NCBI GenBank assembly: GCA_937879965.1 | Contig: CALFMP010000049.1 | Location: 310,001-374,000, forward strand | DNA: 64,000 bases | Origin: QKMZ01 sp012965515 | GTDB taxonomy: Bacteria; Cyanobacteriota; Vampirovibrionia; Obscuribacterales; Obscuribacteraceae | Reading direction: 5' to 3' | Shown: positions 8,515 to 17,502 of the stretch, piece after piece | How positions within the stretch are numbered: position 1 is the stretch's first letter | Layout: each line of letters starts with the position of its first letter | The notes under the pieces: model-generated | Database searches by the model: none | What the model was told of the DNA's origin: nothing | What the model saw: only the letters and a program-made list of their open reading frames with translations | Position numbers and translations under genes: made by a program

Positions 8515-8536
8515 ATATTAAAACATATAGTAAAAC
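8515..8536. repeat. TA-rich cluster-end element 1
   Basis: ATATTAAA-ACA-TATAGTAAAA, seven bases past the terminator T-run. It matches element 2 (17852-17872) at 18 of 21 positions. Confidence 0.6.
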
Positions 8537-8631
8537 AGTTTTCGAAAAAACGCCGACAGGCAACCCCGGTGTTCATCAAGTTCAACGAATGAACTCAACG
8601 AAACAACCGGGATCGCGCGTCGGCATCTTCA

Positions 8632-9579
8632 CTACGAATTCTCTTTGTCCATCATGTGCTGGACGGCGTTGTAGTGCACGCGCCAGACTTCCGGTCCGTA
8701 ACCACCGGCAAAGACGAGAGCCACGGGAATGCCGCGGTTCACACACGTGTCGATGACGAATTTGTCGCGCTTCTTCAGCTGTTCCAGTGTGAGCCGGAGA
8801 TAGCGGAAGCCTGCGCCGACATCTTTCAGATACGGGTCGCTGCCCTGCACAAAGAAGATCAGGTCCGGGCTGAATGAGGCGAGAGCCTGATTCAAACCGG
8901 CTTCTAGCTTCTCCTGATAGAGGTGCCGCTCGTCGTCGCTGACGGCGATATCGAGCGAGCTCTTCTCTTTCTTCTGCGGATAGGCTTCCAGCGAGTGAAT
9001 GTCGAATGTGAACACATCGGGGTCGTTGCGGAAAATCGCCGCATTGCCGTTGCCCTGATGCAGGTCGACGTCGACAATCATCACCTTCTTGCATAGCCCT
9101 TCCGCCTTCAGTTTGCGAATGGCGATAGCGATGTCGTTGATGGAACAATAGCCGTCTCCGCGATCGGCGAAGGCATGGTGATAACCTGCGCCGAGATTGG
9201 CTGCCAGTCCGCCTTTGAGAGCGTGGCGGGCAGCATGCAGAGTGCCGCCTGATTTAAGACGAATTTCCGCGAGCAATTTGCGAATCGCTTTTCTCGTGGT
9301 TTCGCTGTTCTCAGGTGCCTTCGGCAGCCCGAAAATCTGTTGCCAGGTTTTTGGGTTGCGCAGGCTTTGCAGATATTTCTCGTCGTGTACGAGAAGCAAG
9401 TCGCTCTTGCTGAGCGGCTTGGGGCGGCAGTAAGCAACGGTGGTGCCGTTCTTTGCCGCCAGCTCATCGAGCACGCGCTGACCGCGGTCGAGCGCGAAGG
9501 GAACTGTAATTCCCAACACACTCAAGTCCGAGTTATAGCGCGCGTCATATACAAGCCTGGGTTTCAATTTCCCTTTCAT
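8632..9579 (-). CDS. Histone-deacetylase-family amidohydrolase
   Basis: A 315-residue protein, the normal length for a single-domain bacterial HDAC/AcuC/acetylpolyamine amidohydrolase. It has the two active-site histidines (GYHHAF, 134-135), DGYCSINDIAIA, zinc ligands Asp172 and His174 in VDVDLHQGNGNA, a further zinc-ligand aspartate in GSDPYLKD, and AGGYG near the end. It should hydrolyse an acetyl-amide on lysine, polyamine or another small amine. No signal peptide. It is convergent with the WHLHL gene and stands alone. The substrate cannot be read from the sequence. Confidence 0.9.
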   Translation of the reverse strand: MKGKLKPRLVYDARYNSDLSVLGITVPFALDRGQRVLDELAAKNGTTVAYCRPKPLSKSDLLLVHDEKYLQSLRNPKTWQQIFGLPKAPENSETTRKAIRKLLAEIRLKSGGTLHAARHALKGGLAANLGAGYHHAFADRGDGYCSINDIAIAIRKLKAEGLCKKVMIVDVDLHQGNGNAAIFRNDPDVFTFDIHSLEAYPQKKEKSSLDIAVSDDERHLYQEKLEAGLNQALASFSPDLIFFVQGSDPYLKDVGAGFRYLRLTLEQLKKRDKFVIDTCVNRGIPVALVFAGGYGPEVWRVHYNAVQHMMDKENS

Positions 9580-9616
9580 TGGCAGAACCTTTCTCTACAC
9601 CAGAAGGAGAATTGCT

Positions 9617-9697
9617 ATGAAATACGCGGGTTTACTCGGTGCAAGTACCGGTTCCGCAGAAGACGGGATGGGCATGCACCCACCCCGTCTCGTGTAG
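9617..9697 (+). CDS. Possible 26-residue ORF
   Basis: A short frame beginning ATG 9617 behind a good AAGGAG. It ends in TAG inside the GTAGGGGCG palindrome. Residues are Gly, Ser and Met-rich with no recognisable motif. It could be a real microprotein, or the remnant of a gene truncated by insertion of the repeat. Confidence 0.25.
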   Translation: MKYAGLLGASTGSAEDGMGMHPPRLV

Positions 9698-9718
9698 GGG
9701 CGATGCCATGCATCGCCC
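9694..9718 (+). repeat. GTAGGGGCG palindrome copy
   Basis: A 25-bp palindrome starting GTAGGGGCGATGCCATGCAT. The reverse complement of 43169-43193 differs from it at one base. A second inverted repeat (AGACGGG/CCCGTCT, 9661-9690) lies directly before it. Confidence 0.9.
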
Positions 9719-9759
9719 TGTTCAGGGAGCCAGATTCGGCTCCGCAACTAATGTTCAGC

Positions 9760-9999
9760 TCAGTCCTTCGGCAGGACGAAGCAGAGCAGTATGTACGCCA
9801 GAACGACCGAGCCGCCCGTGCAGAGCGCGAGCAGAACAGTCAGAACACGTACCAGATTCGGAGTCGTGCCGAAGTGACGAGCGATGCCACTGCAAACGCC
9901 ACCGAGTACTTCGTCGCTTGACTGGCGACGAATGCCCGCGCGGCTGAATCCGATGAGAACGATCGCCAGAACGGCGAAGAGAGCGAGTCCTGTAAGCAT
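9760..9999 (-). CDS. PspC-domain membrane protein
   Basis: 79 residues: a hydrophobic N-terminal helix (3-20), a short basic linker, then a PspC domain (GGVCSGIARHFG, VRVLTVLLALCTGG, AYILLCFVLPKD). PspC proteins sit in the inner membrane and take part in envelope-stress signalling. The layout, including an extra N-terminal helix and the ending LPKD, is shared with the protein at 17503-17748, so they are paralogues. AAGG lies before the ATG. Last gene of the minus-strand group after the small membrane protein; no pspA is nearby. Confidence 0.85.
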   Translation of the reverse strand: MLTGLALFAVLAIVLIGFSRAGIRRQSSDEVLGGVCSGIARHFGTTPNLVRVLTVLLALCTGGSVVLAYILLCFVLPKD

Positions 10000-10186
10000 G
10001 TTTTTGTACCTTATTGACGCTGAGGCTAGGCGCGTGGCGAGCTCGTTTCGGAGCGGTCGCCATGCGCTTTCGCCACTATTGAGTTGGTGGTTTGAAGAAG
10101 TCCCAAATGACTCCTTCAGCAGATGATGCGTATGCCGGATTACTTGCCGTTGTGCGGCTTCAGATTTCCGTCAGTGAGTTGGACGA

Positions 10187-10399
10187 CTAGCCGCAGACCT
10201 TGCTGGTCAGCCACATGCCGCCCCAGGTGGAAGCGAGCATGCCGGCGATGCCAGCGAAGATGTTGCCGCCGGTCAGAAGAAGACCGAGGACCAGACCGCT
10301 GGTGACGATCACCGAGGCGCCCAAAACGAGAGCCAGGACGATCGCGGTGAAGACGAGAGAGAACGCGCCCGCCTGGGCGATGTTCGAGAGGATGTTCAT
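10187..10399 (-). CDS. Small hydrophobic membrane protein
   Basis: 70 residues, almost wholly hydrophobic, with two helices (about 12-40 and 42-62) and glycines that would let them pack. Of two ATGs (10405 and 10399) the second is chosen because AAGGAA lies eight bases before it. It lies between the P-type ATPase and the PspC gene on the same strand, 111 bases after the ATPase stop. No family recognised; it could be a small accessory subunit. Confidence 0.65.
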   Translation of the reverse strand: MNILSNIAQAGAFSLVFTAIVLALVLGASVIVTSGLVLGLLLTGGNIFAGIAGMLASTWGGMWLTSKVCG

Positions 10400-10510
10400 G
10401 GTCATGTTTCCTTGAAACTTGAGTTTCGTTTGCTGTTACGAAGCGAGAAAGCGCAGCACGCGCTTCTCGCCATGTCGAACATATGCGGATTTAGTCGTGC
10501 TCTTTTGGGT

Positions 10511-13249
10511 TCAATCCAAGCGCTGAGACTTCAATCTCAGAGCATTGGCGATCACAGAAACAGAGCTGAGGCTCATTGCGGCGCTGGCAATCATCGGGTT
10601 GAGCAGAAGCCCGAATACCGGATAGAGAACACCTGCTGCAATCGGCACTGCCAGCGAGTTGTAGCCGAAGGCGAGCCAGAGGTTTTGACGGATGTTAGCC
10701 ACCATTGCCCGGCTCAGTTTGCGAGCTTTGAGCAGTCCGGAAAGTTCGCCGCGCAAGAGCACAATGCCTGCGCTCTCGATGGCTACGTCTGTGCCGTTGC
10801 CCATGGCGATGCCGACATCGGCTCCAGCCAGTGCAGGAGCGTCATTGATGCCATCGCCTGCCATAGCGACACGCCGCCCTTGCGCTTTCAAACGCGCGAC
10901 GCAGTCCGCTTTGTCTTTGGGCAGCACTTCTGCTTCCACTTCGTCGATGCCCAGTTGGCGAGCCACGGCATCAGCCGTTGCTCTGTTGTCGCCTGTGAGC
11001 ATAACGATTTTCAGGTGTTCGTCTTGCTTGAGCTTGCGGATCATTTCTGCGGCTCCATCCTTGATGGGGTCGGCAACCGCGAGTGTTCCGGCGAGCTTTC
11101 CGTCGCGCGCGACGAAGATGACAGTTTGTCCGAGGTTTCGCATCTCCTCGGCTTGTTTTTCGACTGCCTCGATATCGACACCTTGCTCGGTCATAAAACG
11201 CGAACTGCCCAGAGCCAGCTTTGCTCCGGACAAATGCGCTTCGATGCCCTTGCCGGCAACAGCCTGGAAATTCGTCACCGGCTGAGGCGCGATGCCCTTT
11301 GCCGCTGCGCCTTCCAGAATTGCACGGGCAAGCGAATGTTCGCTCGGTTGCTCGAGGCTGGCTGCCAAAAGCAGGAGTTCTTCTTCGCTGACGCCGTTTG
11401 CCGCCGTCACCTTTTGCAAGGTGGGACGACCGACTGTAAGAGTGCCGGTTTTGTCGAGCACGAGCGTATCGCACTTTTCCAGCGCTTCCAGTGCTTCGGC
11501 TTTGCGGATCAGTATGCCTGCCAGGGCACCACGGCCGGTGGCGACCATGACGGACATGGGCGTGACCAAACCGAGAGCACAAGGGCAAGCAATGATCAGC
11601 ACGGCGATGGCGTTCAAGAGAGCATGCGCCAGTTGCGGTGCCGGTCCCATGATCGCCCAGACTGCAAACGTGACCGTGGCGATGGCAATCACCGATGGCA
11701 CGAAGAAGGCCGCGACGCGGTCGGCGACTTGCTGGATGGGAGCGCGACTGCGCTGGGCATCGGCAACCATCTGCACGATTTGACTGAGCACGGTTTCTTG
11801 ACCGACTCTGTCTGCGCGCATGACGAAGCTGCCTGTGCCGTTGACTGTTCCACCGATTACCGCGTCGCCCGCTTGTCTCGAGACAGGAACGGATTCGCCG
11901 GTCATCGCCGACTCGTCCACCGAGCTGGCGCCTTCCAATATGGTTCCGTCCACGGGAATTTTCTCGCCCGGTCTCACGCGCAGCTTATCGCCTTTTACGA
12001 TTAGGCTGAGGTCGACTTCGCTTTCCGTTCCATCACTGTTCAAACGTCTGGCTGTTTTCGGAGCCAGCGAGAGCAGCGACTTGATGGCGTCCGAGGTGCG
12101 TGCTCGTGCCTTCAATTCGAGAACCTGGCCCAGCAGCACCAACGTAGTGATTACTGCAGCCGCCTCGAAGTAGACGTAGGGCTCGCCGTTTGCCATTGCC
12201 ATGGATGGCGGCAGAAGATGTGGGAACAGCGTAGCGAAGAGGCTGTATCCGAATGCGACACCCGTGCCCATAGCGACCAGTGTAAACATGTTGGGACTGC
12301 GATTGACGACCGAGTCTTTGGCGCGCACGAAAAACGGCCATCCGCCCCAGAGGACAACAGGTGTCGCAAGGGTCAGCTGAATCCAGTTGACCGCTCCGTG
12401 GGGAAGGAGATTGTGAACCATGGTCTCTGCTCCGGGAAGCATTGCAGCCATTCCCAGGGCAAAAACAGGCAAGGTAAGCACCAGGCACGCCCAAAAACGT
12501 TTGAGCATGTCGGTCAGTTCCGGATTTTCGCCGTCATCCAGAGTGGGCATCATCGGCTCGAGGGCCATGCCGCACTTCGGGCAGGACGCCGGTTTGTCGC
12601 TGACGACTTCCGGGTCCATCGGGCAGATGTACTTGGTGCCAGGCTTCACCGGCTCTTGCGGCTGAAGCTCAGGGTGTAAGTATTTGTGCGGGTCGGCTTG
12701 AAACTTTTCCTTGCAGCGCACTGCGCAGAAATAGTATTTCGTGCCTTCATGCACATGTTCGGCGGCGGCAGATTCAGGCTCGACGGTCATGCCGCAAACA
12801 GGGTCGATGTGAGTTTCACTGGCCGGTGCAGGGGCAGGACGCGTTTCACCACCGGGTCCTTCAACCCAATAATGCTGTTTGTGCCCGCGGTCGGTCAGAG
12901 TCTTTGCAGATGCCTCTGCGGCTTCGCGTGTCTCGTGTGTGTCGACGAGAAACTTGTTGCCGTTGTCATCCTGGCGCCAGACCTCGAATTTCTTCTTGTG
13001 CGAGCAGCAAGACCCCTCTGCGTTTGCAGATTTCACCTCGAGGACGACCGGAATGACTTCGGGCATCGGCTGAGGTGCAGGGTTGTGAGCCGCGGGCGCA
13101 AGATACTTGGTCGGGTCGGCGGAGAATTTGTCTCGGCAGCGAAGGTTGCAGAAGTAGTAAGTGGTCCCTTCGTGTTCGAAAGAACCTGCAGCGGTGGCTG
13201 GATTGACCTTCATCTTGCAGATTGGGTCAATGGCATGAGTTGTAGTCAT
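10511..13249 (-). CDS. Copper-type P1B ATPase with two YHS domains
   Basis: A 912-residue heavy-metal-translocating P-type ATPase. N-terminal metal-binding parts in order: YHS domain 1 (DPICKMKV, CNLRCRDKF), a 60-residue insert with SCCSH, YHS domain 2 (DPVCGMTV, CAVRCKEKF), and a heavy-metal-binding motif CPMDPEV...CPKCGMALEP. The core follows with eight predicted membrane helices, a CPC motif (ACPCALG, about residue 553) in the ion-path helix, DKTGTLT (about 598) with the phosphorylated Asp, and GDGINDAPAL (about 800). CPC with YHS points to Cu(I) or Ag(I) export. Start 13249 is chosen for the GGTGGA before it. No metal-responsive regulator is adjacent. Confidence 0.93.
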   Translation of the reverse strand: MTTTHAIDPICKMKVNPATAAGSFEHEGTTYYFCNLRCRDKFSADPTKYLAPAAHNPAPQPMPEVIPVVLEVKSANAEGSCCSHKKKFEVWRQDDNGNKFLVDTHETREAAEASAKTLTDRGHKQHYWVEGPGGETRPAPAPASETHIDPVCGMTVEPESAAAEHVHEGTKYYFCAVRCKEKFQADPHKYLHPELQPQEPVKPGTKYICPMDPEVVSDKPASCPKCGMALEPMMPTLDDGENPELTDMLKRFWACLVLTLPVFALGMAAMLPGAETMVHNLLPHGAVNWIQLTLATPVVLWGGWPFFVRAKDSVVNRSPNMFTLVAMGTGVAFGYSLFATLFPHLLPPSMAMANGEPYVYFEAAAVITTLVLLGQVLELKARARTSDAIKSLLSLAPKTARRLNSDGTESEVDLSLIVKGDKLRVRPGEKIPVDGTILEGASSVDESAMTGESVPVSRQAGDAVIGGTVNGTGSFVMRADRVGQETVLSQIVQMVADAQRSRAPIQQVADRVAAFFVPSVIAIATVTFAVWAIMGPAPQLAHALLNAIAVLIIACPCALGLVTPMSVMVATGRGALAGILIRKAEALEALEKCDTLVLDKTGTLTVGRPTLQKVTAANGVSEEELLLLAASLEQPSEHSLARAILEGAAAKGIAPQPVTNFQAVAGKGIEAHLSGAKLALGSSRFMTEQGVDIEAVEKQAEEMRNLGQTVIFVARDGKLAGTLAVADPIKDGAAEMIRKLKQDEHLKIVMLTGDNRATADAVARQLGIDEVEAEVLPKDKADCVARLKAQGRRVAMAGDGINDAPALAGADVGIAMGNGTDVAIESAGIVLLRGELSGLLKARKLSRAMVANIRQNLWLAFGYNSLAVPIAAGVLYPVFGLLLNPMIASAAMSLSSVSVIANALRLKSQRLD

Positions 13250-13938
13250 AGTTCCACCATTTGAACTTTCCGAGCGCTCGAGCATTTGCTGAGAGCGCTG
13301 CTTCCACCGAGAACGGAGCTTGATGGCTCTGCGTTTCGGCGAACTGGCATCGTACTACGAGACAGTCTTACTTTCCTCCACCTGGCTAAGCCTCGCTTAA
13401 GTTCGCGCAATGCAGACGTCCGGTCAACAAGTGGCCTCTTGGAAAAGGCAAAGAGCTAAAGGCGTCATGGACAAATGGGAACTTCGGGGGTGCGAAAGCT
13501 GAAATAAGGGGAGGAGAAAAGACTCAGCAACCATAAACTTGACCAGGCTGTATCTTCAAGCTCTAAGCCCCTGAACTTCCCTAAGACCTGGCAAATATGG
13601 GTTGCCAGGGAGTTTTAGCTCGCATCGCTGTGCTAACGGTGCGAAGGGTAACGGCGCCTGCTTGGGTAAATCCCTTAAGGTTTTGATCATAATGTGATAC
13701 CTTCTCTCGACATCAAATAGACGCTTTCTTTAACGTTTGAGTCATCAACCTACTCTTTTTCCTTCTTGTTTAGTTCTGCGAATCCCGAAAACTTTGTCTT
13801 ATTAGCTTTTCCGAAAACATTCAGGCTCAAAAGAGTCTTGGGATGCACAACGGCTAACTTTTAAGGCTTAAAACTCTCGCAGAGTTTTTTCGGCATGCGC
13901 TGAATTTCTGAACCACTAGCTAACTAAGGACACGCGGC
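13250..13938. other. Divergent intergenic region
   Basis: About 690 bases between the copper ATPase (minus) and glpD (plus). It holds a stem CCTGGCAA/TTGCCAGG (about 13590-13612) followed by GAGTTTT, which may be a weak terminator or attenuator. No convincing CopY or CueR operator and no gene is seen. Confidence 0.4.
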
Positions 13939-15573
13939 ATGGAAACAAGCATTCTTCGCCGAATGCCGCTATCCGAACTCTCGGGTAAGCATTTCGATGT
14001 GATCGTTGTCGGCGGCGGCATTACTGGTGCAGGAGTGGCGCAAGACGCTGCTTCTCGTGGTTTGTCGGTGCTTCTTCTCGAGAAAGGCGACTATGCTTCA
14101 GGCACATCAAGCAAGTCGACCAAACTCATCCACGGCGGACTTCGCTACCTGGCGAATTTCCAGTTCGGCGTGGTCTACGAATCCGTGACCGAACGGATTG
14201 TGCAAGAGCGCATTGCACCGCATATGGTGCACTGGCTGCCCTTCATCATCCCCAGCTATCGGGAGAACCTCTTCAATAACCTGAAGTGGGAAGCCGGGCT
14301 CTGGGTGTACGACGGGATGGCTGGGCTGATCGGCAGGCGTTTTCACAGGCGCATCAAACTGGGCGAGATCAACAACCTGTGTCCGGGCATTCGTGCTCTG
14401 GGTCTCAAGGGTGGCTTGCTCTACTATGACTGCCGCACGGATGACGCTCGCCACACCCTCGAGGTGATTCGATCGGCTGCGCAATACGGCTGCATCGCTC
14501 GCAATTACACCAAAGTCGTCCGCTTCGTGCGCGACCGTGGTGAAGTGCGCGGCGTTCAAGTCGTAGATGCGCTTTCCGGTGGAGAAACCGTGACTATTCA
14601 CGGCAAGGTCGTGGTCAATGCCACCGGCGTGTGGACGCAGAAGACGCAGGAGTTGTCCGGCAAGGCCAACGTCAGCGTCGCGCCCGCCAAAGGCGTGCAC
14701 TTTACGATCAAGTACGACCGGCTGCCGCTCAAGGCTGCGCTTCTGGTTCCGACTGGAGCCGACGGGCGCTTTTGCTTTGCAGTGCCGTGGTACGACTCGG
14801 TTCTGATCGGCACGACCGATACCCCTTTCCAGGGTGACTTCGACAAGCTCACGGTCGAAGACGACGAGGTGCAGTACATCCTCGACGCGGTCAATGAGCA
14901 ATTCCCCGGCGTCAAGCTGACGCCCGCCGATGTGACCGGCAAGTTCGCCGGGCTGCGGCCGCTCATTTCGGACAGCAAGGCTGGCGGAACCACCAAGGTC
15001 TCGCGCAAACACAGCCTCAAGCTCTCCGAGGACGGTCTTATCACGATAGCCGGCGGCAAGCTCACGACCTACCGTCCAATGGCGGAAGAAACGGTCGACA
15101 TGGTCGCTCAACAGTTGCGCCTGGACGGCATCGAAGCCGGCAAGTGCGTGACCGAGAAGCTCATGTTGGGCGGCTGGGAGGGCGAAGTGCGCAACATGGA
15201 AGAAGTCAAAGAGGTCTTCCGCGCCATGGCGAGTCGGGTGAAAATCTCGGGTGCCACCGCCGATGTGCTCTTGCAAATGTACGGACGCCGCGCGATGGAA
15301 GTCGTCGAGTTGGCGAGCGAATACCCCGAGCTGGCCAAGCCCATCTCGGACTCGCACCCGTACATCCTTGCTCAGGTGGTCTACGCGGTGGGCTACGAAT
15401 CTGCTGCAACGCTGGAAGATGTTCTGGCGCGCCGCATTCGTCTGTCCATCACCGATGCCGAGCAAGCGAAGGCGTCCGCTGAGAATGTGTCGCAACTCAT
15501 GGCCAAGCTGCTTGGCTGGGACGACGCCACTCGCGAGCGCATGGTGACTGAATTCGTGGCGTCCGTTCTCTAA
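13939..15573 (+). CDS. glpD: Glycerol-3-phosphate dehydrogenase, FAD-dependent
   Basis: A 544-residue protein of the normal GlpD length. The FAD-binding motif VVGGGITGAGVAQDAASRG is near the N-terminus, followed by the family motif STKLIHGGLRYL and an FAD-contacting GGKLTTYRPMAEE segment; the C-terminal helical domain is present. It oxidises sn-glycerol-3-phosphate to dihydroxyacetone phosphate at the membrane and passes electrons to quinone, feeding glycerol and lipid backbones into glycolysis. AAGGAC stands before the ATG. No glpF or glpK adjoins it, so the role in glycerol use is taken from the family. Confidence 0.95.
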   Translation: METSILRRMPLSELSGKHFDVIVVGGGITGAGVAQDAASRGLSVLLLEKGDYASGTSSKSTKLIHGGLRYLANFQFGVVYESVTERIVQERIAPHMVHWLPFIIPSYRENLFNNLKWEAGLWVYDGMAGLIGRRFHRRIKLGEINNLCPGIRALGLKGGLLYYDCRTDDARHTLEVIRSAAQYGCIARNYTKVVRFVRDRGEVRGVQVVDALSGGETVTIHGKVVVNATGVWTQKTQELSGKANVSVAPAKGVHFTIKYDRLPLKAALLVPTGADGRFCFAVPWYDSVLIGTTDTPFQGDFDKLTVEDDEVQYILDAVNEQFPGVKLTPADVTGKFAGLRPLISDSKAGGTTKVSRKHSLKLSEDGLITIAGGKLTTYRPMAEETVDMVAQQLRLDGIEAGKCVTEKLMLGGWEGEVRNMEEVKEVFRAMASRVKISGATADVLLQMYGRRAMEVVELASEYPELAKPISDSHPYILAQVVYAVGYESAATLEDVLARRIRLSITDAEQAKASAENVSQLMAKLLGWDDATRERMVTEFVASVL

Positions 15574-15683
15574 AAGAAGGCGCGACGGAAACGGTCGTAA
15601 CATCAACTGTCCGGCTGCGGGCGTCTGGTTTTCCGGCTTCCGCAGTCTGCCGCTGGGATGATGTATCCCGGCGTGGAGGAGTT

Positions 15684-15905
15684 ATGGAGATTCTGCTCTA
15701 TTGCGCAATCGGCGCAATCCTCTGCGCGGGCTGGGTCTACGTACAGTTCAAAGTGTTCGAGTGGGCGGACGACAAGGGTACGTTCCTTGCCAAGCTCATC
15801 TCGAAGGCTTCGCTGGTGCTGCTCAGTCTCGCCATCACTCTGGTCAGCTTCACGGCTTTCATCACGCTCTACATGATGTTCGTGATGCCCGCCTTCCGCG
15901 GCTGA
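15684..15905 (+). CDS. Small membrane protein, two helices
   Basis: 73 residues with hydrophobic helices at about 2-24 and 41-68, separated by a short charged loop (EWADDKGTF). A very strong GGAGGAG precedes the ATG. First gene of a cluster leading to the ClpP-like protease and the second PspC protein. No family recognised. Confidence 0.65.
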   Translation: MEILLYCAIGAILCAGWVYVQFKVFEWADDKGTFLAKLISKASLVLLSLAITLVSFTAFITLYMMFVMPAFRG

Positions 15906-16126
15906 CACGAGGCTCACTTCCGAGTCCAAAACTACTTGCGCAAGCGACTTTCTCGCTGGCGCGTTATCTCCTCGAGAGACAACCGTAGTCGCACGGGATG
16001 CCTTTTCGGGCGTTCCGCAAGACACCTTTGTTCCCTCGCGCATGGCACCGCGTCTGGTGCTGTATCTAGTTGGTTGCTTCCCTCAGTCGGGGAGCACCTC
16101 ATCTAAATGAAAGCGAAGGTGTAATT

Positions 16127-16705
16127 ATGATGCAAGTAAAAGACGAGGCCAATTTCGTCTTCGGCCTCAACATCGACGCGCAGGCGGCTCGCAGCTTTGC
16201 GATCGAACTTTACGGCTGGTCGAACACGCCCGGCAACAAGTTCAAGCCTCTGCGGATCAATCTGCACTCGGGCGGCGGCAACATCGCCGACGCCGAGCAT
16301 CTGTTCGAGACGTTCACGCACCTGCGTTCGCTCGGTCACTTCCTGACCATCGTCATCCACGGCCGGGCTGCGTCCTGCGCCGGCTGGCTGGTTCAGGCTG
16401 CTGACCTGCGCGTCATCGGCAAGCACTCGGAGATGCTCATCCACCAGGTCAGCTCGAAGTGTGATGGCAACATCACCGCGTTCGAGCGCGAGCTGAAGCG
16501 GATGAAGCACCTCCAGAAGAAGACCATCGGCATTCTCTGTGAGCGCAGCGCTGCGACGCAGAACGTGAAGACCAAGCTGACTCCGCGCATCGTCGCCAAG
16601 CAGCTCGCCGGTGGCGCCGACTGGTGGCTGACCGCCCAGGAAGCGTACGACTACGGTCTGGTCGACCGTATCGAAGATCAGCCGGTCTACAAGACGGCTG
16701 CCTGA
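16127..16705 (+). CDS. ClpP-family serine protease, atypical
   Basis: 192 residues with a ClpP fold signature: HSGGGNI (47-53, equivalent to the SPGG region), the nucleophile in GRAASCAG (Ser83), the catalytic histidine in LIHQVSSK (His106) and the aspartate in GADWWLTAQEA (Asp165), so the triad looks complete. Overall it is far from housekeeping ClpP (no propeptide, CDG-containing handle region). No signal peptide or membrane helix, so it is not a SppA/NfeD type. It starts at ATGATG 16127 or 16130 behind GAAGGTG. It lies in a cluster with membrane proteins and PspC. A partner AAA+ is needed for protein degradation; the TPR-ClpX at 3044-4945 keeps a ClpP-docking IGF and is the obvious candidate (inference). 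Confidence 0.85.
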   Translation: MMQVKDEANFVFGLNIDAQAARSFAIELYGWSNTPGNKFKPLRINLHSGGGNIADAEHLFETFTHLRSLGHFLTIVIHGRAASCAGWLVQAADLRVIGKHSEMLIHQVSSKCDGNITAFERELKRMKHLQKKTIGILCERSAATQNVKTKLTPRIVAKQLAGGADWWLTAQEAYDYGLVDRIEDQPVYKTAA

Positions 16706-16824
16706 TGGTGCCGGTAACGGTGGCGCCACTGCCATCACAGGCGGTGGCGCTGCCGAATGCCGGGCCAATGTAACCCCGCTGAAATACGCGGATCGTTTCA
16801 ACCCGTTCATAGGAGGTACTCAAC

Positions 16825-17427
16825 ATGAACGGACCACTAGTACCCCTCATCGCGCTGTTCTTCATTGTCATTCAGAACTTCCTCACGGCGGTTCTGGTGA
16901 CCGAGCTTGCGCGCCCTCACGGCAAGAAGGCGGTCATGAATTCGGTGGCGGCAGCTGTCGTCGTCGGAGCCGTGGCCGGCTTCGCATGGACTTTCGTCCT
17001 GAACACCTCGGTGGCGTTCACGATTCTCGCTTCGGCGCTGGTGGCAGGCGGTATCGCCTATCGCTGGGCGGAAGTGATGGCTCGCGACATCGCCGAGCAG
17101 CTCAAGATGGCATCCACCGTCGCCAAGTTCGGCCGTGAAAACTTCGAGCGCCTCGACCCGCGCGGCGAAGGTGAATTCGGCACCGCGCATCTGTACATCG
17201 CGCTCGAATCAGGCACTTTCCCCGAAAGCGGCGAGTGGCTGATCAAGCACATGCAGAAGCACATCAGCGACATCGGACATGCGGCCGGAACGGCTGGAGT
17301 ACCGGTTGTTGCTGCTCCGCATGGAGGCGGCGGCTACGTCTATACCGTGTATCGCGTCAGTCGGCGCGACCTGGAGACGTACGAACATCGCATCAACGAG
17401 AAGTATCGAGCCTGGCGCAGTGCGTAA
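16825..17427 (+). CDS. Membrane protein with conserved-looking soluble C-terminal domain
   Basis: 200 residues. Two or three hydrophobic helices (about 4-26, 36-57, 61-80) precede a soluble domain with an aspartate/glycine turn (RLDPRGEGEF) and HMQKHISDIGHAAG, then a Gly/His loop and a basic helical end. GGAGG precedes the ATG. Its place between the ClpP-like protease and the PspC protein suggests a membrane-stress or protein-quality role, but no family is recognised. Confidence 0.7.
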   Translation: MNGPLVPLIALFFIVIQNFLTAVLVTELARPHGKKAVMNSVAAAVVVGAVAGFAWTFVLNTSVAFTILASALVAGGIAYRWAEVMARDIAEQLKMASTVAKFGRENFERLDPRGEGEFGTAHLYIALESGTFPESGEWLIKHMQKHISDIGHAAGTAGVPVVAAPHGGGGYVYTVYRVSRRDLETYEHRINEKYRAWRSA

Positions 17428-17457
17428 GCACTGAGTCGACTCAAACAATCGGCACAC

Positions 17458-17476
17458 GAGCTGCAAGTAGCAGCTC
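17458..17476 (+). repeat. Hairpin upstream of the PspC ribosome binding site
   Basis: A 7-bp stem GAGCTGC/GCAGCTC with loop AAGTA, 14 bases before AAGGAG (17491-17496). It has no T-run and probably stabilises or separates the cistrons. Confidence 0.65.
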
Positions 17477-17502
17477 GGCATCGGATATTCAAGGAGAAAA
17501 CC

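Noticed and set aside
10412..12004. A 530-codon plus-strand frame opposite the copper ATPase
   Set aside because: Shadow of the P-type ATPase core; no start signal and biased composition.
14107..15606. A 499-codon minus-strand frame opposite glpD
   Set aside because: Shadow of the FAD enzyme. Long open complements are common in GC-rich genes with strong codon bias.
16127..16705. Considered as a phage prohead protease of the ClpP type
   Set aside because: No capsid, portal or terminase genes are nearby, and neighbours are membrane and PspC proteins.
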